Shown: positions 30,676 to 39,651, numbered from the stretch's first letter. The stretch is 64,000 nt of DNA from Streptomyces sp. 11x1 (GCF_032598905.1 NZ_CP122458.1:3596001-3660000), one strand, 5' to 3'. Notes: generated by a model from the sequence alone, not told the origin. Numbers and translations: made by a program.

Positions 30676-30908
30676 CTGAAGCTCCTTGCGATGTCCTCGG
30701 TCCCGATCCGCGGGCCTCGGCAGGTCTTCCGTGGTCCGGGCCGGATCCACGGTACCCGGCGATGCCGTCGATCCGGTACCTTCGGGCAGCCTCCGACCAC
30801 GCCCGAACGACGGGTTTTCCCAGCTGTTTGCCTGGCGGGAGAGGGTCCGGGGCCCCTCCTGTGAAGTTGCTGTCAGTGAGCCCCGCCGTCACGGCCGTCG
30901 GCACTCGC

Positions 30909-33155
30909 TCAGTCGCCGCCGGACGAGCCGAGGGTGAGGGTGACCGTCCGCTCCCTGCCGTCCCGCAGCAGGGTGAGCTCCAGACGGTCGCCGGGCCGGT
31001 GGGCGCGGACCTTGACGATCAGTTCGTCCCCGGAGTGGACACGCTGGCCGTCGACCTCGGTGATGACGTCGCCCGAGCGCATCCCCGCCCGGTCGGCGGG
31101 ACCGCCCGAGGTCACCCCCGAACCGCCGCCGTCGCCCCCGTCACCGATACGGGCGCCGTCACCCGAGTAGTCCATGTCGAGGGTGACCCCGATCACCGGA
31201 TGGGTGGCCTTGCCGGTGTTGATCAGCTCCTCGGCGACGCGCTTGCCCTGGTTGATGGGTATCGCGAAACCCAGGCCGATGGAACCGGCCTGTCCGCCGT
31301 CCGACTCGGAGCCGCTGCCGGCGGAGCGGATGGCGCTGTTGATGCCGATCACGCGGGCCTTGCCGTCGAGGAGCGGGCCTCCGGAGTTGCCGGGGTTTAT
31401 CGGCGCGTCGGTCTGCAGCGCGTCCACGTACGACACATCGCTGACGTTCCCGCTCTCGCCGCCGGCCGTGATGGGCCGCTCCTTGGCGCTGATGATGCCG
31501 GAGGTGACGGTGTTGGCCAGGTCGAAGGGGGCGCCGATGGCGACGACCGGGTCGCCGACCCGGACCTCCTCCGAGTTGCCGAGGGGCAGCGGCTTGAGCC
31601 CGCTGACGCCGGAGACCTTGACCACGGCCAGGTCGTAACCGGTGTCCCGGCCGACGATGGTGGCCTTGGCGGTCTCGCCGCCGCTGAAGGTCACCGATAT
31701 GTCGCCGCCGGCTCCGGCGGGGTCGACGACGTGGTTGTTGGTGAGGATGTGGCCGCGTTCGTCCAGGACGAAGCCGGTGCCGGTGCCCTGTGCGCTGTCC
31801 CCGCTCACGTGCAGGGTCACGACGCTGGGCAGGGCGCTGGCGGCGATCCCGGCGACGCTGTCGGGCGCCCGGCCCGTCACCCCGTCGCTGGTCTGCGGCA
31901 GCTCTATCGCCCCGACCCCGCCGTTGCGCTCCAGGTACGCGCCCACGACTCCGCCGACACCGCCGGCCACGACGGCGATCAGCAGGGCCCCGACCAGCAG
32001 CGTCCTGCCCCTGCGCCTGTGCCGCCGCGCCACGTCGTCCACCGCGGCCCCGTTCTGCTGCAGCGACCCCGACCCGGCCCACGGGTCGTAGTTCTGCCAG
32101 GGCCCCCGCGAGCTGTGCGTCGCGGCCTGCGGCGACTGCGCGGCTTGTGCCCCGCCCGCGTAGGGAGGCGGCACCGTCCGCGCCGAGTCGCCGAAGGGCG
32201 GCGGGCCCGGCTGGGAGGGATATGCGTAGGAGGCCCCGGGAGGCGGGGAGCTGTCGGGGTAGGGCGTCGCGGCCGACTGGGACACGTCCGGGAAGGGAGC
32301 GGCGGCGGCCGGCACGGGCGCCTCCGCGTACGAGGCCGCTGGGGCCTGGGGTGCCGCAGGCGTCGGCTGCTGAGCGGTCGCCGGTACGGCGGTGCCGTGG
32401 GCCGGTGCCGTCGGCCGGGCGTCCGCCGCGGGGGCGGAAGCCGTGCCGGAAGCGGGAGCCGTCGCCGGGTGCTGGACCGGCGGAGCGGGCGCCCACGGGC
32501 CGGGCTCGCCGTACGGCGGGGTGCCGTAGGGATCGGGGTCGTGCAGCGGTTTGGGGCGCTCAGAGGGCGCGTCAGAGGCGCTCAGGGCACCTTGCTCACC
32601 CGACGGCCGGGCATCGGCGATAGCGGTGACACCCACGACCGTGGTCGCGGAGGCGGCTGCGGCAGAGGACCCGGAGGTGTCAGAGGCTGTGCTCGCGGCA
32701 CCGGCAGAGGCCACGGCACCGCCGGTACGGCCGCCCTCGGCCTCGACCGACACGCTGCCGGGCTCGGCCACCGAACCGCCCGGCCCGGTCGGCGAGTTCG
32801 TGCCGACCTCCGCGTCGCGCCCCACGCTCGTCCCGGTCGGTCGCTCCAGTTCGAAGTCGCCGTCCGTGTCGACGACCGCGGCGGCGGTCGACGTGGGGGC
32901 GGCCCCGAGCGGGGTCTCGACCGCCGGACGGGCCAGTTGGAAATCGGAGTCGGCCTCGGGCTCGATCCGGGTGTCGGGCCCGACGAGGGCCGTCGCCGTC
33001 GCCGCCGGGCGTTCCAACTCGAAGTCACCCTCGGGGTTTTCCTCACGAGCCGCGTTCGCCGTCGCCCCGATGTGGTCCCCCGCTGTCTCCGCCCCCGCGC
33101 CGTGCGCCCGGGGGCGGCTCCACCACTTCGCCTTCGTGGGCTTCCCCTCGTTCAT
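30909..33155 (-). CDS. HtrA/DegP-type membrane-anchored serine protease with PDZ domain
   Basis: A 748-aa protein. The cytoplasmic N-terminus (~1-380) is disordered, starts MNEGKPTKAKWWSRPRAHG and carries three DFELERP-type repeats. A TM helix (LLVGALLIAVVAGGVGGVVGA) lies near 385-410. The trypsin-like domain follows, with the catalytic His in TNNHVVD (~474), Asp in GYDLAVVKV (~507) and Ser in NPGNSGGPLL (~588). A C-terminal PDZ domain (~640-735) holds PADRAGMRSGDVITEVDG. It is an extracytoplasmic quality-control protease, probably degrading or sensing misfolded secreted proteins. It lies downstream of the anti-sigma gene and upstream of tatB. ATG at 33155 has GGGGAG before it. Confidence 0.95.
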   Translation of the reverse strand: MNEGKPTKAKWWSRPRAHGAGAETAGDHIGATANAAREENPEGDFELERPAATATALVGPDTRIEPEADSDFQLARPAVETPLGAAPTSTAAAVVDTDGDFELERPTGTSVGRDAEVGTNSPTGPGGSVAEPGSVSVEAEGGRTGGAVASAGAASTASDTSGSSAAAASATTVVGVTAIADARPSGEQGALSASDAPSERPKPLHDPDPYGTPPYGEPGPWAPAPPVQHPATAPASGTASAPAADARPTAPAHGTAVPATAQQPTPAAPQAPAASYAEAPVPAAAAPFPDVSQSAATPYPDSSPPPGASYAYPSQPGPPPFGDSARTVPPPYAGGAQAAQSPQAATHSSRGPWQNYDPWAGSGSLQQNGAAVDDVARRHRRRGRTLLVGALLIAVVAGGVGGVVGAYLERNGGVGAIELPQTSDGVTGRAPDSVAGIAASALPSVVTLHVSGDSAQGTGTGFVLDERGHILTNNHVVDPAGAGGDISVTFSGGETAKATIVGRDTGYDLAVVKVSGVSGLKPLPLGNSEEVRVGDPVVAIGAPFDLANTVTSGIISAKERPITAGGESGNVSDVSYVDALQTDAPINPGNSGGPLLDGKARVIGINSAIRSAGSGSESDGGQAGSIGLGFAIPINQGKRVAEELINTGKATHPVIGVTLDMDYSGDGARIGDGGDGGGSGVTSGGPADRAGMRSGDVITEVDGQRVHSGDELIVKVRAHRPGDRLELTLLRDGRERTVTLTLGSSGGD

Positions 33156-33297
33156 GTTCTCCCCACACCTAGAGCCTGTCCCAAGGACCGGCCCGCCGCC
33201 CACCGTTCGCCGAGCGCCGCAGGCCGGAACCGGCCCGAGCGGACACGGCCCACTCTGGATTCAACCAGGTTCGCGGGCCGGTGCGCAGAACTCGGGG

Positions 33298-34515
33298 TCA
33301 GCGGAGGACGGGCGAGGTGGGTGTGGGGGACGAGGTGGTGTCGGGGGCCGTCAGCAGGCCCGGACCCGTCAGCTCGGGGGCCGGGGACCAGTCGGTCAGC
33401 TGCAGGGGCGGCGCAGCGGTGAGCGGACGTATGAGCGGTGACATGACGGCGGCACCGGCCAACACAGGGGCGGTCAGCGGGTGTACGGACCTGCGGTCCT
33501 GGCCGGCCGGAGCGGGGACCCCGGGCAGCAGGGGCGCGGAGATCTCCGTCGGGGCGACGGGCACCTGGCCCAGGGACTGCTGGCCCTGTCCGAGGAGCGG
33601 CCCGACGGTGCCCCGACGGCGCTGCGCCTCGGGCGTCGGAACCGTGCCCGAGGCCTGGGTCCGCAGCGGGGTGACATTGCTGCCGGTGCCGGAAGCGCCG
33701 CGGGCGTCGGCCGTCTCGACGGGCATGCCGTTGGTCACGCCGCCGAGGGCGATCGCGGCCAGCGACACTGCGCCCGCCGCCACGAAGGCGAACCGCATGC
33801 CGCGCGAGGCCGAACGCTCGGCCTCCTGCCGGCTCACGTCGTGGATGCGAAAGCCACGGTTGCCCAGGGCCCCTCTGTCGCTTCCGCCGTCCCGGTCGCC
33901 GCCGGTTCTCTCCGTACGGCCCGGGCGGTCGTCCGCGCCGCCGGAGAGGCCTCGTGCGCCGCCCAGGAAGCCACGGTCGCCCAGGGCCCCCCGGTCACCG
34001 AGGAAGCCACGGCCGCTCAGGAAGCCGCGGTCACCGAGGAACCCACGGCCGCCGGAGGCTCCTCGGCCGCCGCCGAGCAGTCCGCGGCCTTCCGACGGCG
34101 TCAGCGCGCCGCCGTGTGGTCCCGACGGGACGTATCCGAAGGAGTCGCCGGAGCCGAAGACCCCGAAGTCGGCGAAGTCCCGGGAGTCGGGTTCACCGAG
34201 CAGGCCCGGCCCACCGGCCGTACCTCCGAGTCTTCCGCCGAAGCCGCCGGACAGCGGTGAGCCGCCGTCACCGGCGCCGCCCGCCGGCAGCATCTGGAGG
34301 CGGGCGAGGAAGCTCTCGGAGGGAGGCGGCGGGGCGGCCTCCGCGAAGACGTTCTTCAGGCGGCGCTGTTCGTCCGCCTCCGATTTGCACTTCGCGCAGG
34401 TGGCGAGATGTGCCAGGACGCGGTCTCGCGCCTCATGACCGAGCTCTCCGTCGACCAGGGCGGAGAGACGGTCTCCCAGGTGCTGCTCGGCAGGCGTAGG
34501 ACGGGATCCACTCAC
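33298..34515 (-). CDS. Membrane-anchored zinc-finger anti-sigma factor with long Gly/Arg repeat linker
   Basis: A 405-aa protein. The N-terminal zf-HC2/ZAS domain shows HLATCAKC (H36-x3-C40-x2-C43), the zinc motif of anti-ECF-sigma factors. Residues ~75-240 form a low-complexity linker with repeats such as GFLGDRG and GRGFLGG. One TM helix ([20 protein letters not shown]) is near 245-265, then a Pro/Thr-rich extracytoplasmic tail. The ATG overlaps the sigma gene stop (ATGA-type, 4 bp). It should bind and hold the ECF sigma factor at the membrane; HtrA downstream is part of the same stress module. M. tuberculosis RseA is much shorter, so the linker is unusual. Confidence 0.9.
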   Translation of the reverse strand: MSGSRPTPAEQHLGDRLSALVDGELGHEARDRVLAHLATCAKCKSEADEQRRLKNVFAEAAPPPPSESFLARLQMLPAGGAGDGGSPLSGGFGGRLGGTAGGPGLLGEPDSRDFADFGVFGSGDSFGYVPSGPHGGALTPSEGRGLLGGGRGASGGRGFLGDRGFLSGRGFLGDRGALGDRGFLGGARGLSGGADDRPGRTERTGGDRDGGSDRGALGNRGFRIHDVSRQEAERSASRGMRFAFVAAGAVSLAAIALGGVTNGMPVETADARGASGTGSNVTPLRTQASGTVPTPEAQRRRGTVGPLLGQGQQSLGQVPVAPTEISAPLLPGVPAPAGQDRRSVHPLTAPVLAGAAVMSPLIRPLTAAPPLQLTDWSPAPELTGPGLLTAPDTTSSPTPTSPVLR

Positions 34516-35300
34516 GCGGTCGCGCCCCCTCCTCCCAGCACGGCCACCCGGGGCACCGCGAACCCGCGGCGCTGCTCGGCCCGGGCCTCCGGGGAGCGGT
34601 GCGCGAGGGCCTTGCGGAGCTGGGAGCGGCCACGGTGGATCCGGGAGCGGACCGTGCCGAGCTTGACGCCCAGGGTCGCGGCGATCTCCTCGTACGACAG
34701 TCCTTCGATGTCGCAGAGGACGACGGCGGCGCGGAACTCGGGTGCCAGGGTGTCGAGCGCCTGCTGGACGTCGGCGTCGAAGTGCGCGTCGTTGAAGATC
34801 TGCTGCGGGGTGGGCTCACGGCTGGGCAGGCGCTCGGCCGCGTCGTCCCCGAGGGCGTCGAAGCGGATGCGCTGCTTGCGGCGGACCATGTCCAGGAAGA
34901 GGTTGGTGGTGATGCGGTGCAGCCAGCCCTCGAAGGTGCCGGGCGTGTAGGTCGAAAGGGAGCGGAAGACGCGGACGAAGACCTCCTGGGTGAGATCCTC
35001 GGCGTCGTGCTGGTTGCCGGTCAGACGGTAGGCGAGCCGGTACACGCGGCCGCTGTGGGTGCTGACGATCTCCTCCCAGGTGGGCGGAGTCCACGCCTGT
35101 GCGTGCGCGTCCGTGGTGAAGGTCGCGGTCTGTGCTCCGCCCGAGGCGGGAGCGTCGGCGTGGCTGTGGTCAGCGGTGTCGTTCACGGATTTCGGCCTAC
35201 CTGCCGATCCGAGAAAGCGCCGCAGCACTCCTCCCCGATCCACAGGCGCAGCCGCACCTCCCCTGTCGGCTCTGGTGGTGTCCAGTGGAGCCCCTACCAT
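34512..35300 (-). CDS. ECF RNA polymerase sigma factor (mycobacterial SigE-like)
   Basis: A 262-aa sigma-70-family ECF factor. Region 2 (~65-135): [38 protein letters not shown] and the [20 protein letters not shown] core helix. Region 4 (~165-225): [51 protein letters not shown]. It probably directs an envelope-stress regulon and is held by the overlapping anti-sigma gene. ATG 35300 (MVGAPLDTT) is chosen over the start at 35474: codons upstream of 35300 lose the G/C third-base bias (ATT, TCT, TAT, AAA), and GCGAGG lies close upstream. This is not the S. coelicolor cell-wall sigE (SCO3356) despite the mycobacterial name. Confidence 0.9.
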   Translation of the reverse strand: MVGAPLDTTRADRGGAAAPVDRGGVLRRFLGSAGRPKSVNDTADHSHADAPASGGAQTATFTTDAHAQAWTPPTWEEIVSTHSGRVYRLAYRLTGNQHDAEDLTQEVFVRVFRSLSTYTPGTFEGWLHRITTNLFLDMVRRKQRIRFDALGDDAAERLPSREPTPQQIFNDAHFDADVQQALDTLAPEFRAAVVLCDIEGLSYEEIAATLGVKLGTVRSRIHRGRSQLRKALAHRSPEARAEQRRGFAVPRVAVLGGGGATA

Positions 35301-35567
35301 AGCCACCTCGCCCGTTAGCTCCGGATAAGCGGATTTATAAGAAATTGATGTGCGCCGCTGTGGCTCGTCCGGCTGACGCGGCCCGTCGGGCTTGGTCAGC
35401 AGCCGCGTCGATACGCGGCCCTGCTCGTCGGATCGATCCATCCCGTGCCCCCCGTCGCGGCCCCCGTCACTCACTCATCCCTTTAAACGACCGGTCCCAT
35501 CAGCAGGTTCCCGACGGCAACGGATACAGTCACGCCCAGGCAACCACGGGGACATAAGGAGAGGGTC
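35301..35567. other. AT-richer divergent region between sigma factor and methyltransferase
   Basis: Contains the lowest-GC DNA in this part of the window (TTATAAGAAATTGATGTG, 35335-35352; CCCTTTAAACG, 35482-35492). Promoters for both directions should lie here. I see no stringent ECF-type GGAAC/CGTC pair. Confidence 0.5.
35556..35561 (+). promoter_or_regulatory. Ribosome-binding site AAGGAG that decides the methyltransferase start
   Basis: A consensus Shine-Dalgarno exactly 6 nt before the ATT at 35568. No ATG, GTG or TTG lies in frame between it and 35676. Confidence 0.7.
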
Positions 35568-36200
35568 ATTACCGGCAACCGGCTGACGAGCTGGGCGTTC
35601 GCCGACGCCTTTGTCGCCGAGGACGACGCGCTGCGCTGGGCCCGGGAACGGGCCCAGGAGGCAGGGCTGCGCTCGGTGTCGCCCGGCACGGGCGCCGCGC
35701 TGCGGGTGCTCGCCGCCACCGTGGACGCGAAGGCCGTGGCGGAGATCGGGACCGGGACCGGTGTCTCCGGGATCCATCTGCTGCACGGCATGCGGCCCGA
35801 CGGGGTGCTGACCACCGTGGATCCGGAGCCGGAGCACCAGCAGTTCGCCCGGCAGGCGTTCCGCGCGTCCGGCTTCGCCAGCAACCGCGCACGCTTCATC
35901 CCGGGGCACGCCCTGGACGTGCTGCCCCGGCTCGCGGACTCCGGGTACGACCTGGTCTTCTGCGACGGCGACCGGCTGGAGAGCCTCGACTACCTCGCCG
36001 AATCGTTGCGCCTGCTCAGGCCCGGTGGCCTGGTGGCGTTCGAGGGTGTGTTCGCCAGTGGCCGGACGGTGGACTCCAATCCGCAGCCCACCGAGGTCAT
36101 ACGACTGCGGGAGCTGTTGCGCACGGTCCGGGAGAGTTCCGAACTCGTGCCGTCCCTGCTCCCGGTGGGCGACGGCCTGCTGTGCGCGGTCAAGCGCTGA
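35568..36200 (+). CDS. SAM-dependent O-methyltransferase, inferred ATT start
   Basis: A 210-aa class I methyltransferase of the O-methyltransferase_3 type. The frame reads ITGNRLTSWAFADAFVAEDDALRWARERAQEAG and continues to the SAM motif AVAEIGTGTGVSGIHLLHGM, the acidic end of strand 2 (LTTVDPEPEHQ) and the metal/strand-4 segment DLVFCDGDRLESLDYLAESLRLLRPGG. The first standard start in frame (GTG at 35676) would remove 36 conserved residues before the SAM domain. Only ATT at 35568 has a correctly spaced AAGGAG. A related methyltransferase adjoins sigE in M. tuberculosis (Rv1220c, from memory). Substrate unknown. Confidence 0.85.
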   Translation: MTGNRLTSWAFADAFVAEDDALRWARERAQEAGLRSVSPGTGAALRVLAATVDAKAVAEIGTGTGVSGIHLLHGMRPDGVLTTVDPEPEHQQFARQAFRASGFASNRARFIPGHALDVLPRLADSGYDLVFCDGDRLESLDYLAESLRLLRPGGLVAFEGVFASGRTVDSNPQPTEVIRLRELLRTVRESSELVPSLLPVGDGLLCAVKR

Positions 36201-36250
36201 GCGGCTCCCCACAACCCGGCCGGCCCCCGAGCACGTCCCCGGTACGACAG

Positions 36251-36284
36251 CGCCCCGGCGCCGCCGAGGGGCGGTGCCGGGGCG
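36251..36284. terminator. Hairpin between convergent methyltransferase and DUF3117 genes
   Basis: Arms 36251-36265 and 36270-36284 pair over 15 bp with one G-T wobble and a 4-nt loop (GAGG). Confidence 0.85.
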
Positions 36285-36311
36285 ACTGAAAGGGTATGGT
36301 CGCTACGCGCG

Positions 36312-36479
36312 TCAGCCGACGACCTTCTTGAGGGCATCACCGAGGGCGTCGGCCTCGTCAGGGGTCAGCTCGACGACGAGCCGACCGCCGCCTTCGAGCG
36401 GAACGCGCATGACGATGCCCCGCCCCTCCTTGGTCACCTCGAGCGGGCCATCGCCCGTCCGCGGCTTCATGGCCGCCAT
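36312..36479 (-). CDS. DUF3117 domain protein
   Basis: A 55-aa protein, MAAMKPRTGDGPLEVTKEGRG..., matching the complete DUF3117 family in length and sequence. It is a small beta-rich protein universal in Actinobacteria, function unknown. The start has GAAGGGG upstream. The M. tuberculosis homologue (Rv1211, from memory) lies beside tagA, as here within 1.5 kb. Confidence 0.95.
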   Translation of the reverse strand: MAAMKPRTGDGPLEVTKEGRGIVMRVPLEGGGRLVVELTPDEADALGDALKKVVG

Positions 36480-36854
36480 GCTCGTACCCCTTCCTGAAAC
36501 CAGCTCATCGCCAAGCCGACGGCCCGGGAGGGCAGGCGCGGGCCCACCTGGGGACACGCGACACCGGCATCGAACACATTGCTTCCAGGCCATTATCCCG
36601 CATCTCATGACCCGATGACCAACATCGGTCGGCATCGCTTGGGCAACGCGCGCGAGCAAAACCACCCAATTCGGCGGTGTGACTGCGATACTGCGCCACC
36701 GCACGGTCCCGGGTGGGCGCTCGCCCATTGGTGATTCTTTGACGCAGGTCACACGTCCGGGTCCGGCCACCGCCCGTGAACTCCGCCATGCTGTGCTGTG
36801 ACGAGGGCGTACCGACCAGTACGTCACCTGCCGCGACACCGGAGGGGAAACACC
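36480..36854. other. 375-bp divergent intergenic region
   Basis: Between DUF3117 and the enoyl-CoA hydratase. It contains locally AT-richer DNA (36580-36680 and around TGGTGATTCTTTGACGC at 36729-36745). The latter includes TTGACG, a possible -35 box for the plus-strand gene. A minus-strand 94-codon frame (36505-36789) is not called. Confidence 0.45.
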
Positions 36855-37646
36855 ATGGCCGACACCGTGCTCTACGAGGTGCACGACGGACTCGCGAAGA
36901 TCACGCTGAACCGCCCCGAGGCGATGAACGCGCTGAACATCGCGACGAAGGTCGCACTGCGGGAGGCCGTGGAGGAGGCCGCCGGGGACGACGCGGTGCG
37001 GGCGGTGCTGCTGACGGCCGCCGGGGAGCGGGCGTTCTGTGTGGGCCAGGACCTCAAGGAGCACATCGGGCTGCTGATCGAGGGCTCGGGGGAGGTCATG
37101 AGTACGGTCAAGGAGCACTACAACCCCGTGGTGAAGGCGCTCACGAGCATGGCGAAGCCCGTGGTGGCCGGGGTCAACGGCGTCGCGGCCGGGGCCGGTC
37201 TGGGCTTCGCGCTCGCGGCGGACTACCGGGTGGTCGCCGACACGGCCTCGTTCAACACGTCCTTCGCCGGGGTGGCGCTCACGGCCGACTCCGGGGTCTC
37301 GTGGACCCTGCCGCGGGTGATCGGCCCGGGCCGTGCAGCCGACCTGCTGCTGTTCCCGCGCAGCATCAAGGCGCAGGAGGCGTACGAGCTGGGGATCGCG
37401 AACCGGATCGTTCCGGCGGCCTCGCTGCACGCCGCCGCCGAGGAGGTGGCGCGGATGCTTGCCGGGGGGCCGACCGTGGCGTACGCGGCGATCAAGGAGG
37501 CCGTGGCGTACGGGTTCACCCACTCGCTGGCCGAGACGCTGGAGAAGGAAGACGAGCTCCAGACTCGCGCGGGGGCGTCGGAGGACCACCAGATCGCTGT
37601 GCGGGCCTTCGTGAACAAGGAAGAGCCGAAGTACTTGGGGCGGTGA
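36855..37646 (+). CDS. Enoyl-CoA hydratase/isomerase (crotonase) family protein
   Basis: A 263-aa crotonase-fold enzyme. It has the first oxyanion-hole segment ERAFCVGQDLKEH near residue 60 and the second, VVAGVNGVAAGAGLGFALAADYR, near 105-127. The position of catalytic Glu in hydratases reads FAGVALTADSGVSWTLPR (Asp rather than Glu), close to PaaG-type isomerases, so an isomerase or hydratase of fatty-acid or phenylacetate-type CoA esters is possible. ATG has GGAGGGG 8 nt upstream. It appears monocistronic. Confidence 0.9.
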   Translation: MADTVLYEVHDGLAKITLNRPEAMNALNIATKVALREAVEEAAGDDAVRAVLLTAAGERAFCVGQDLKEHIGLLIEGSGEVMSTVKEHYNPVVKALTSMAKPVVAGVNGVAAGAGLGFALAADYRVVADTASFNTSFAGVALTADSGVSWTLPRVIGPGRAADLLLFPRSIKAQEAYELGIANRIVPAASLHAAAEEVARMLAGGPTVAYAAIKEAVAYGFTHSLAETLEKEDELQTRAGASEDHQIAVRAFVNKEEPKYLGR

Positions 37647-37725
37647 CGGTGCACAGGATCCTGCGGTTCCGATGTGGTTGGTCGCGCCCACGCGGCGGAG
37701 CCGCAGGTGTCACAGCCCCGCGCCC

Positions 37726-38316
37726 CTAGGCCGGCGCGCTTCTCGCCACACATGTCTCCAAGTGGTCGTTCACCAGGCCGCACGCCTGCATCAGGGCGTA
37801 TGCCGTCGTCGGGCCCACGAAGCGGATGCCTCGTTTCTTCAGGGACTTGGACAGGGCCGTGGACTCGGGGGTGACCGCCGGGACGTCCGCGAGGGTTCGC
37901 GGGGCCGGGCGGGTCGCCGGGTCCGGGGCGTGGGACCAGATCAGCTCGTCCAGCTCGCCGGAGGTCCAGGTGGACAGTTCGCGGGCGTTGGCGATCGTCG
38001 CCTCGATCTTGGCGCGGTTGCGGATGATGCCGGGGTCGGCGAGGAGACGCTCCTGGTCGGCCTCGGTGAACAGGGCGACCGAGGCGATCTTGAAGTCGGC
38101 GAAGGCGGAACGGAAGCCCTCGCGGCGGCGCAGGATGGTGATCCAGGAGAGGCCGGACTGGAAGGCCTCCAGGCAGAGCCGCTCGTACAGCGCGTCGTCG
38201 CCGTGGACCTGGCGGCCCCACTCCTGGTCGTGGTACGCGACGTAGTCCTCGGTGGACAGGGCCCAGGGGCAGCGCGGGGCGCCGTCGGAGCCGGGCAGGG
38301 CGGTGCCGTCGCTCAC
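37726..38316 (-). CDS. tag: DNA-3-methyladenine glycosylase I (Tag)
   Basis: A 196-aa base-excision-repair glycosylase removing 3-methyladenine. The N-terminal CPWALSTEDYVAYHDQEWG matches the family start, and the catalytic region has FEAFQSGLSWITILRRREGFRSAF-type sequence (here LCLEAFQSGLSWITILRR). Zinc-snap ligands (Cys near the N-terminus and His/Cys near the C-terminus, CGLVNDHLETC) are present. GTG 38316 overlaps the stop of the DivIVA-like gene (GTGA), so the two are coupled, as are tagA and its neighbour in M. tuberculosis (from memory). Confidence 0.95.
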   Translation of the reverse strand: MSDGTALPGSDGAPRCPWALSTEDYVAYHDQEWGRQVHGDDALYERLCLEAFQSGLSWITILRRREGFRSAFADFKIASVALFTEADQERLLADPGIIRNRAKIEATIANARELSTWTSGELDELIWSHAPDPATRPAPRTLADVPAVTPESTALSKSLKKRGIRFVGPTTAYALMQACGLVNDHLETCVARSAPA

Positions 38317-38663
38317 CGGTGGTCGCCCTCCTCCGGCTTGTGCAGCGAGGTCGCGGTCGCCGCGCGGGCGCCCGCGAGCGCGGACTCCAGGTCGGCGATC
38401 CGGGCATCCCGCTCGGCGATCTCGGCGCTGAGGCGGCCGAGGGCGTCGTCCACGTCCACCATGCGGTAGCCGCGGACGGCGACCGGGAAGCGGAGCGCCT
38501 CGACGTCGGCGCGGTTGACCGGGCGGTCCGCCGGCAACGGGTCCTGGAGCCGCTCGCCCTGGGCCTCCGGCAGCACCGCGTTGTCGCCGCCGCCGACCAC
38601 GGCGAGCGTCACCGCGGCGACCACGACGGCGAGCGCGACGACCAGGAACAAGAACATGAACAT
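38313..38663 (-). CDS. Membrane-anchored DivIVA-domain protein
   Basis: A 116-aa protein. The N-terminal TM helix (MFMFLFLVVALAVVVAAVTLAVVG) is followed by a short DivIVA-like module (RFPVAVRGYRMVDVDDALGRL, residues ~57-78) and a coiled-coil segment (LSAEIAERDARIADLESALAGA). The RGYRxxDVD motif is the DivIVA curvature/lipid-binding signature. Its small size and TM anchor distinguish it from the polarity protein DivIVA. The ATG has AGGGGA upstream, and the gene is coupled to tag by a 4-bp overlap. Confidence 0.85.
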   Translation of the reverse strand: MFMFLFLVVALAVVVAAVTLAVVGGGDNAVLPEAQGERLQDPLPADRPVNRADVEALRFPVAVRGYRMVDVDDALGRLSAEIAERDARIADLESALAGARAATATSLHKPEEGDHR

Positions 38664-38782
38664 CGCTGGGTCCCCTCGAGTGTGTTCGGCTCCGATCGTG
38701 CCATGCGAGTCTGACAGTTAAGGTCGCAGGCGGTCGGGCAAGGCCGACGATCGACGGAACGTACTGGGAGAGGTCACAGCGG

Positions 38783-39643
38783 ATGCTCAGGCTGGGCAAG
38801 CGGGAATTCGGCCCGCACGAGCCGGTGATCATGGCGATCGTGAACCGGACGCCGGACTCCTTCTACGACCAAGGGGCGACCTTCCGCGACGAGCCGGCGC
38901 TCGCGCGCGTGGAGCAGGCGGTCGCCGACGGCGCGGCCATCATCGACGTCGGCGGGGTGAAGGCCGGTCCCGGGGAGGAAGTGACCGCGGCGGAGGAGGC
39001 GCGGCGGACCGTGGGGTTCGTCGCGGAGGTGCGGCGGCGGTTCCCCGACGTGATCATCAGCGTCGACACCTGGCGGCACGAGGTCGGTGAGGCCGTGTGC
39101 GAGGCCGGGGCGGATCTGCTCAACGACGCGTGGGGCGGGGTCGATCCCCGGCTCGCGGAGGTCGCGGCGCGGTATCGGGTGGGGCTGGTGTGTACGCACG
39201 CGGGCGGGGCCCAGCCGCGTACCCGGCCGCACCGGGTCGAGTACGACGACGTGATGGCCGACGTGTTGCGGGTGACCGTGGGGCTGGCGGAGCGGGCGGT
39301 GGCCTTGGGGGTGCCCCGGGAGTCCGTGCTGATCGATCCGGGGCACGACTTCGGGAAGAACACACGGCACGGTCTGGAGGCGACTCGGCGGTTGGGGGAG
39401 ATGGTCGCCACGGGGTGGCCGGTGTTGGTGTCGCTGTCCAACAAGGACTTCGTGGGGGAGACGTTGGACAAGCCGGTGAAGGAGCGGGTGGTGGGGACGT
39501 TGGCGACCACTGCCGTGTCGGCCTGGTTGGGGGCTCAGGTGTATCGGGTGCATGAGGTGGCTGAGACTCGGCAGGTGGTGGAGATGGTGGGGGCGATCGC
39601 GGGGTGGCGGGAGCCCGCCGTTGCCCGGCGGGGGCTCGCCTAG
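38783..39643 (+). CDS. folP2: Dihydropteroate synthase family protein (FolP2-type)
   Basis: A 286-aa TIM-barrel pterin-binding protein. Motifs: VIMAIVNRTPDSFYDQGATF (pterin loop 1), AAIIDVGGVKAGPG (the canonical DIGGEST replaced by DVGGVKA), IISVDTWRHEV, LLNDAWGG, LVCTHAGG and LIDPGHDFGKNT. The altered second loop and shortened substrate residues match the mycobacterial FolP2 group, whose members do not complement DHPS loss, so its true reaction is uncertain. AGAGG upstream of ATG. It diverges from the DivIVA/tag operon, the same set as Rv1207-Rv1210. Confidence 0.9.
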   Translation: MLRLGKREFGPHEPVIMAIVNRTPDSFYDQGATFRDEPALARVEQAVADGAAIIDVGGVKAGPGEEVTAAEEARRTVGFVAEVRRRFPDVIISVDTWRHEVGEAVCEAGADLLNDAWGGVDPRLAEVAARYRVGLVCTHAGGAQPRTRPHRVEYDDVMADVLRVTVGLAERAVALGVPRESVLIDPGHDFGKNTRHGLEATRRLGEMVATGWPVLVSLSNKDFVGETLDKPVKERVVGTLATTAVSAWLGAQVYRVHEVAETRQVVEMVGAIAGWREPAVARRGLA

Positions 39644-39651
39644 ATCTTCTT

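Noticed and set aside
30762..33422. An 886-codon plus-strand frame opposite htrA
   Set aside because: Antisense to a gene with intact catalytic motifs; composition is that of a reverse-strand shadow.
36505..36789. A minus-strand 94-codon frame containing GGGRTRTCDLRQ, a phrase common in spurious database proteins
   Set aside because: It covers the divergent promoter region, has atypical codon use and no start signal; the phrase is a known annotation artefact.
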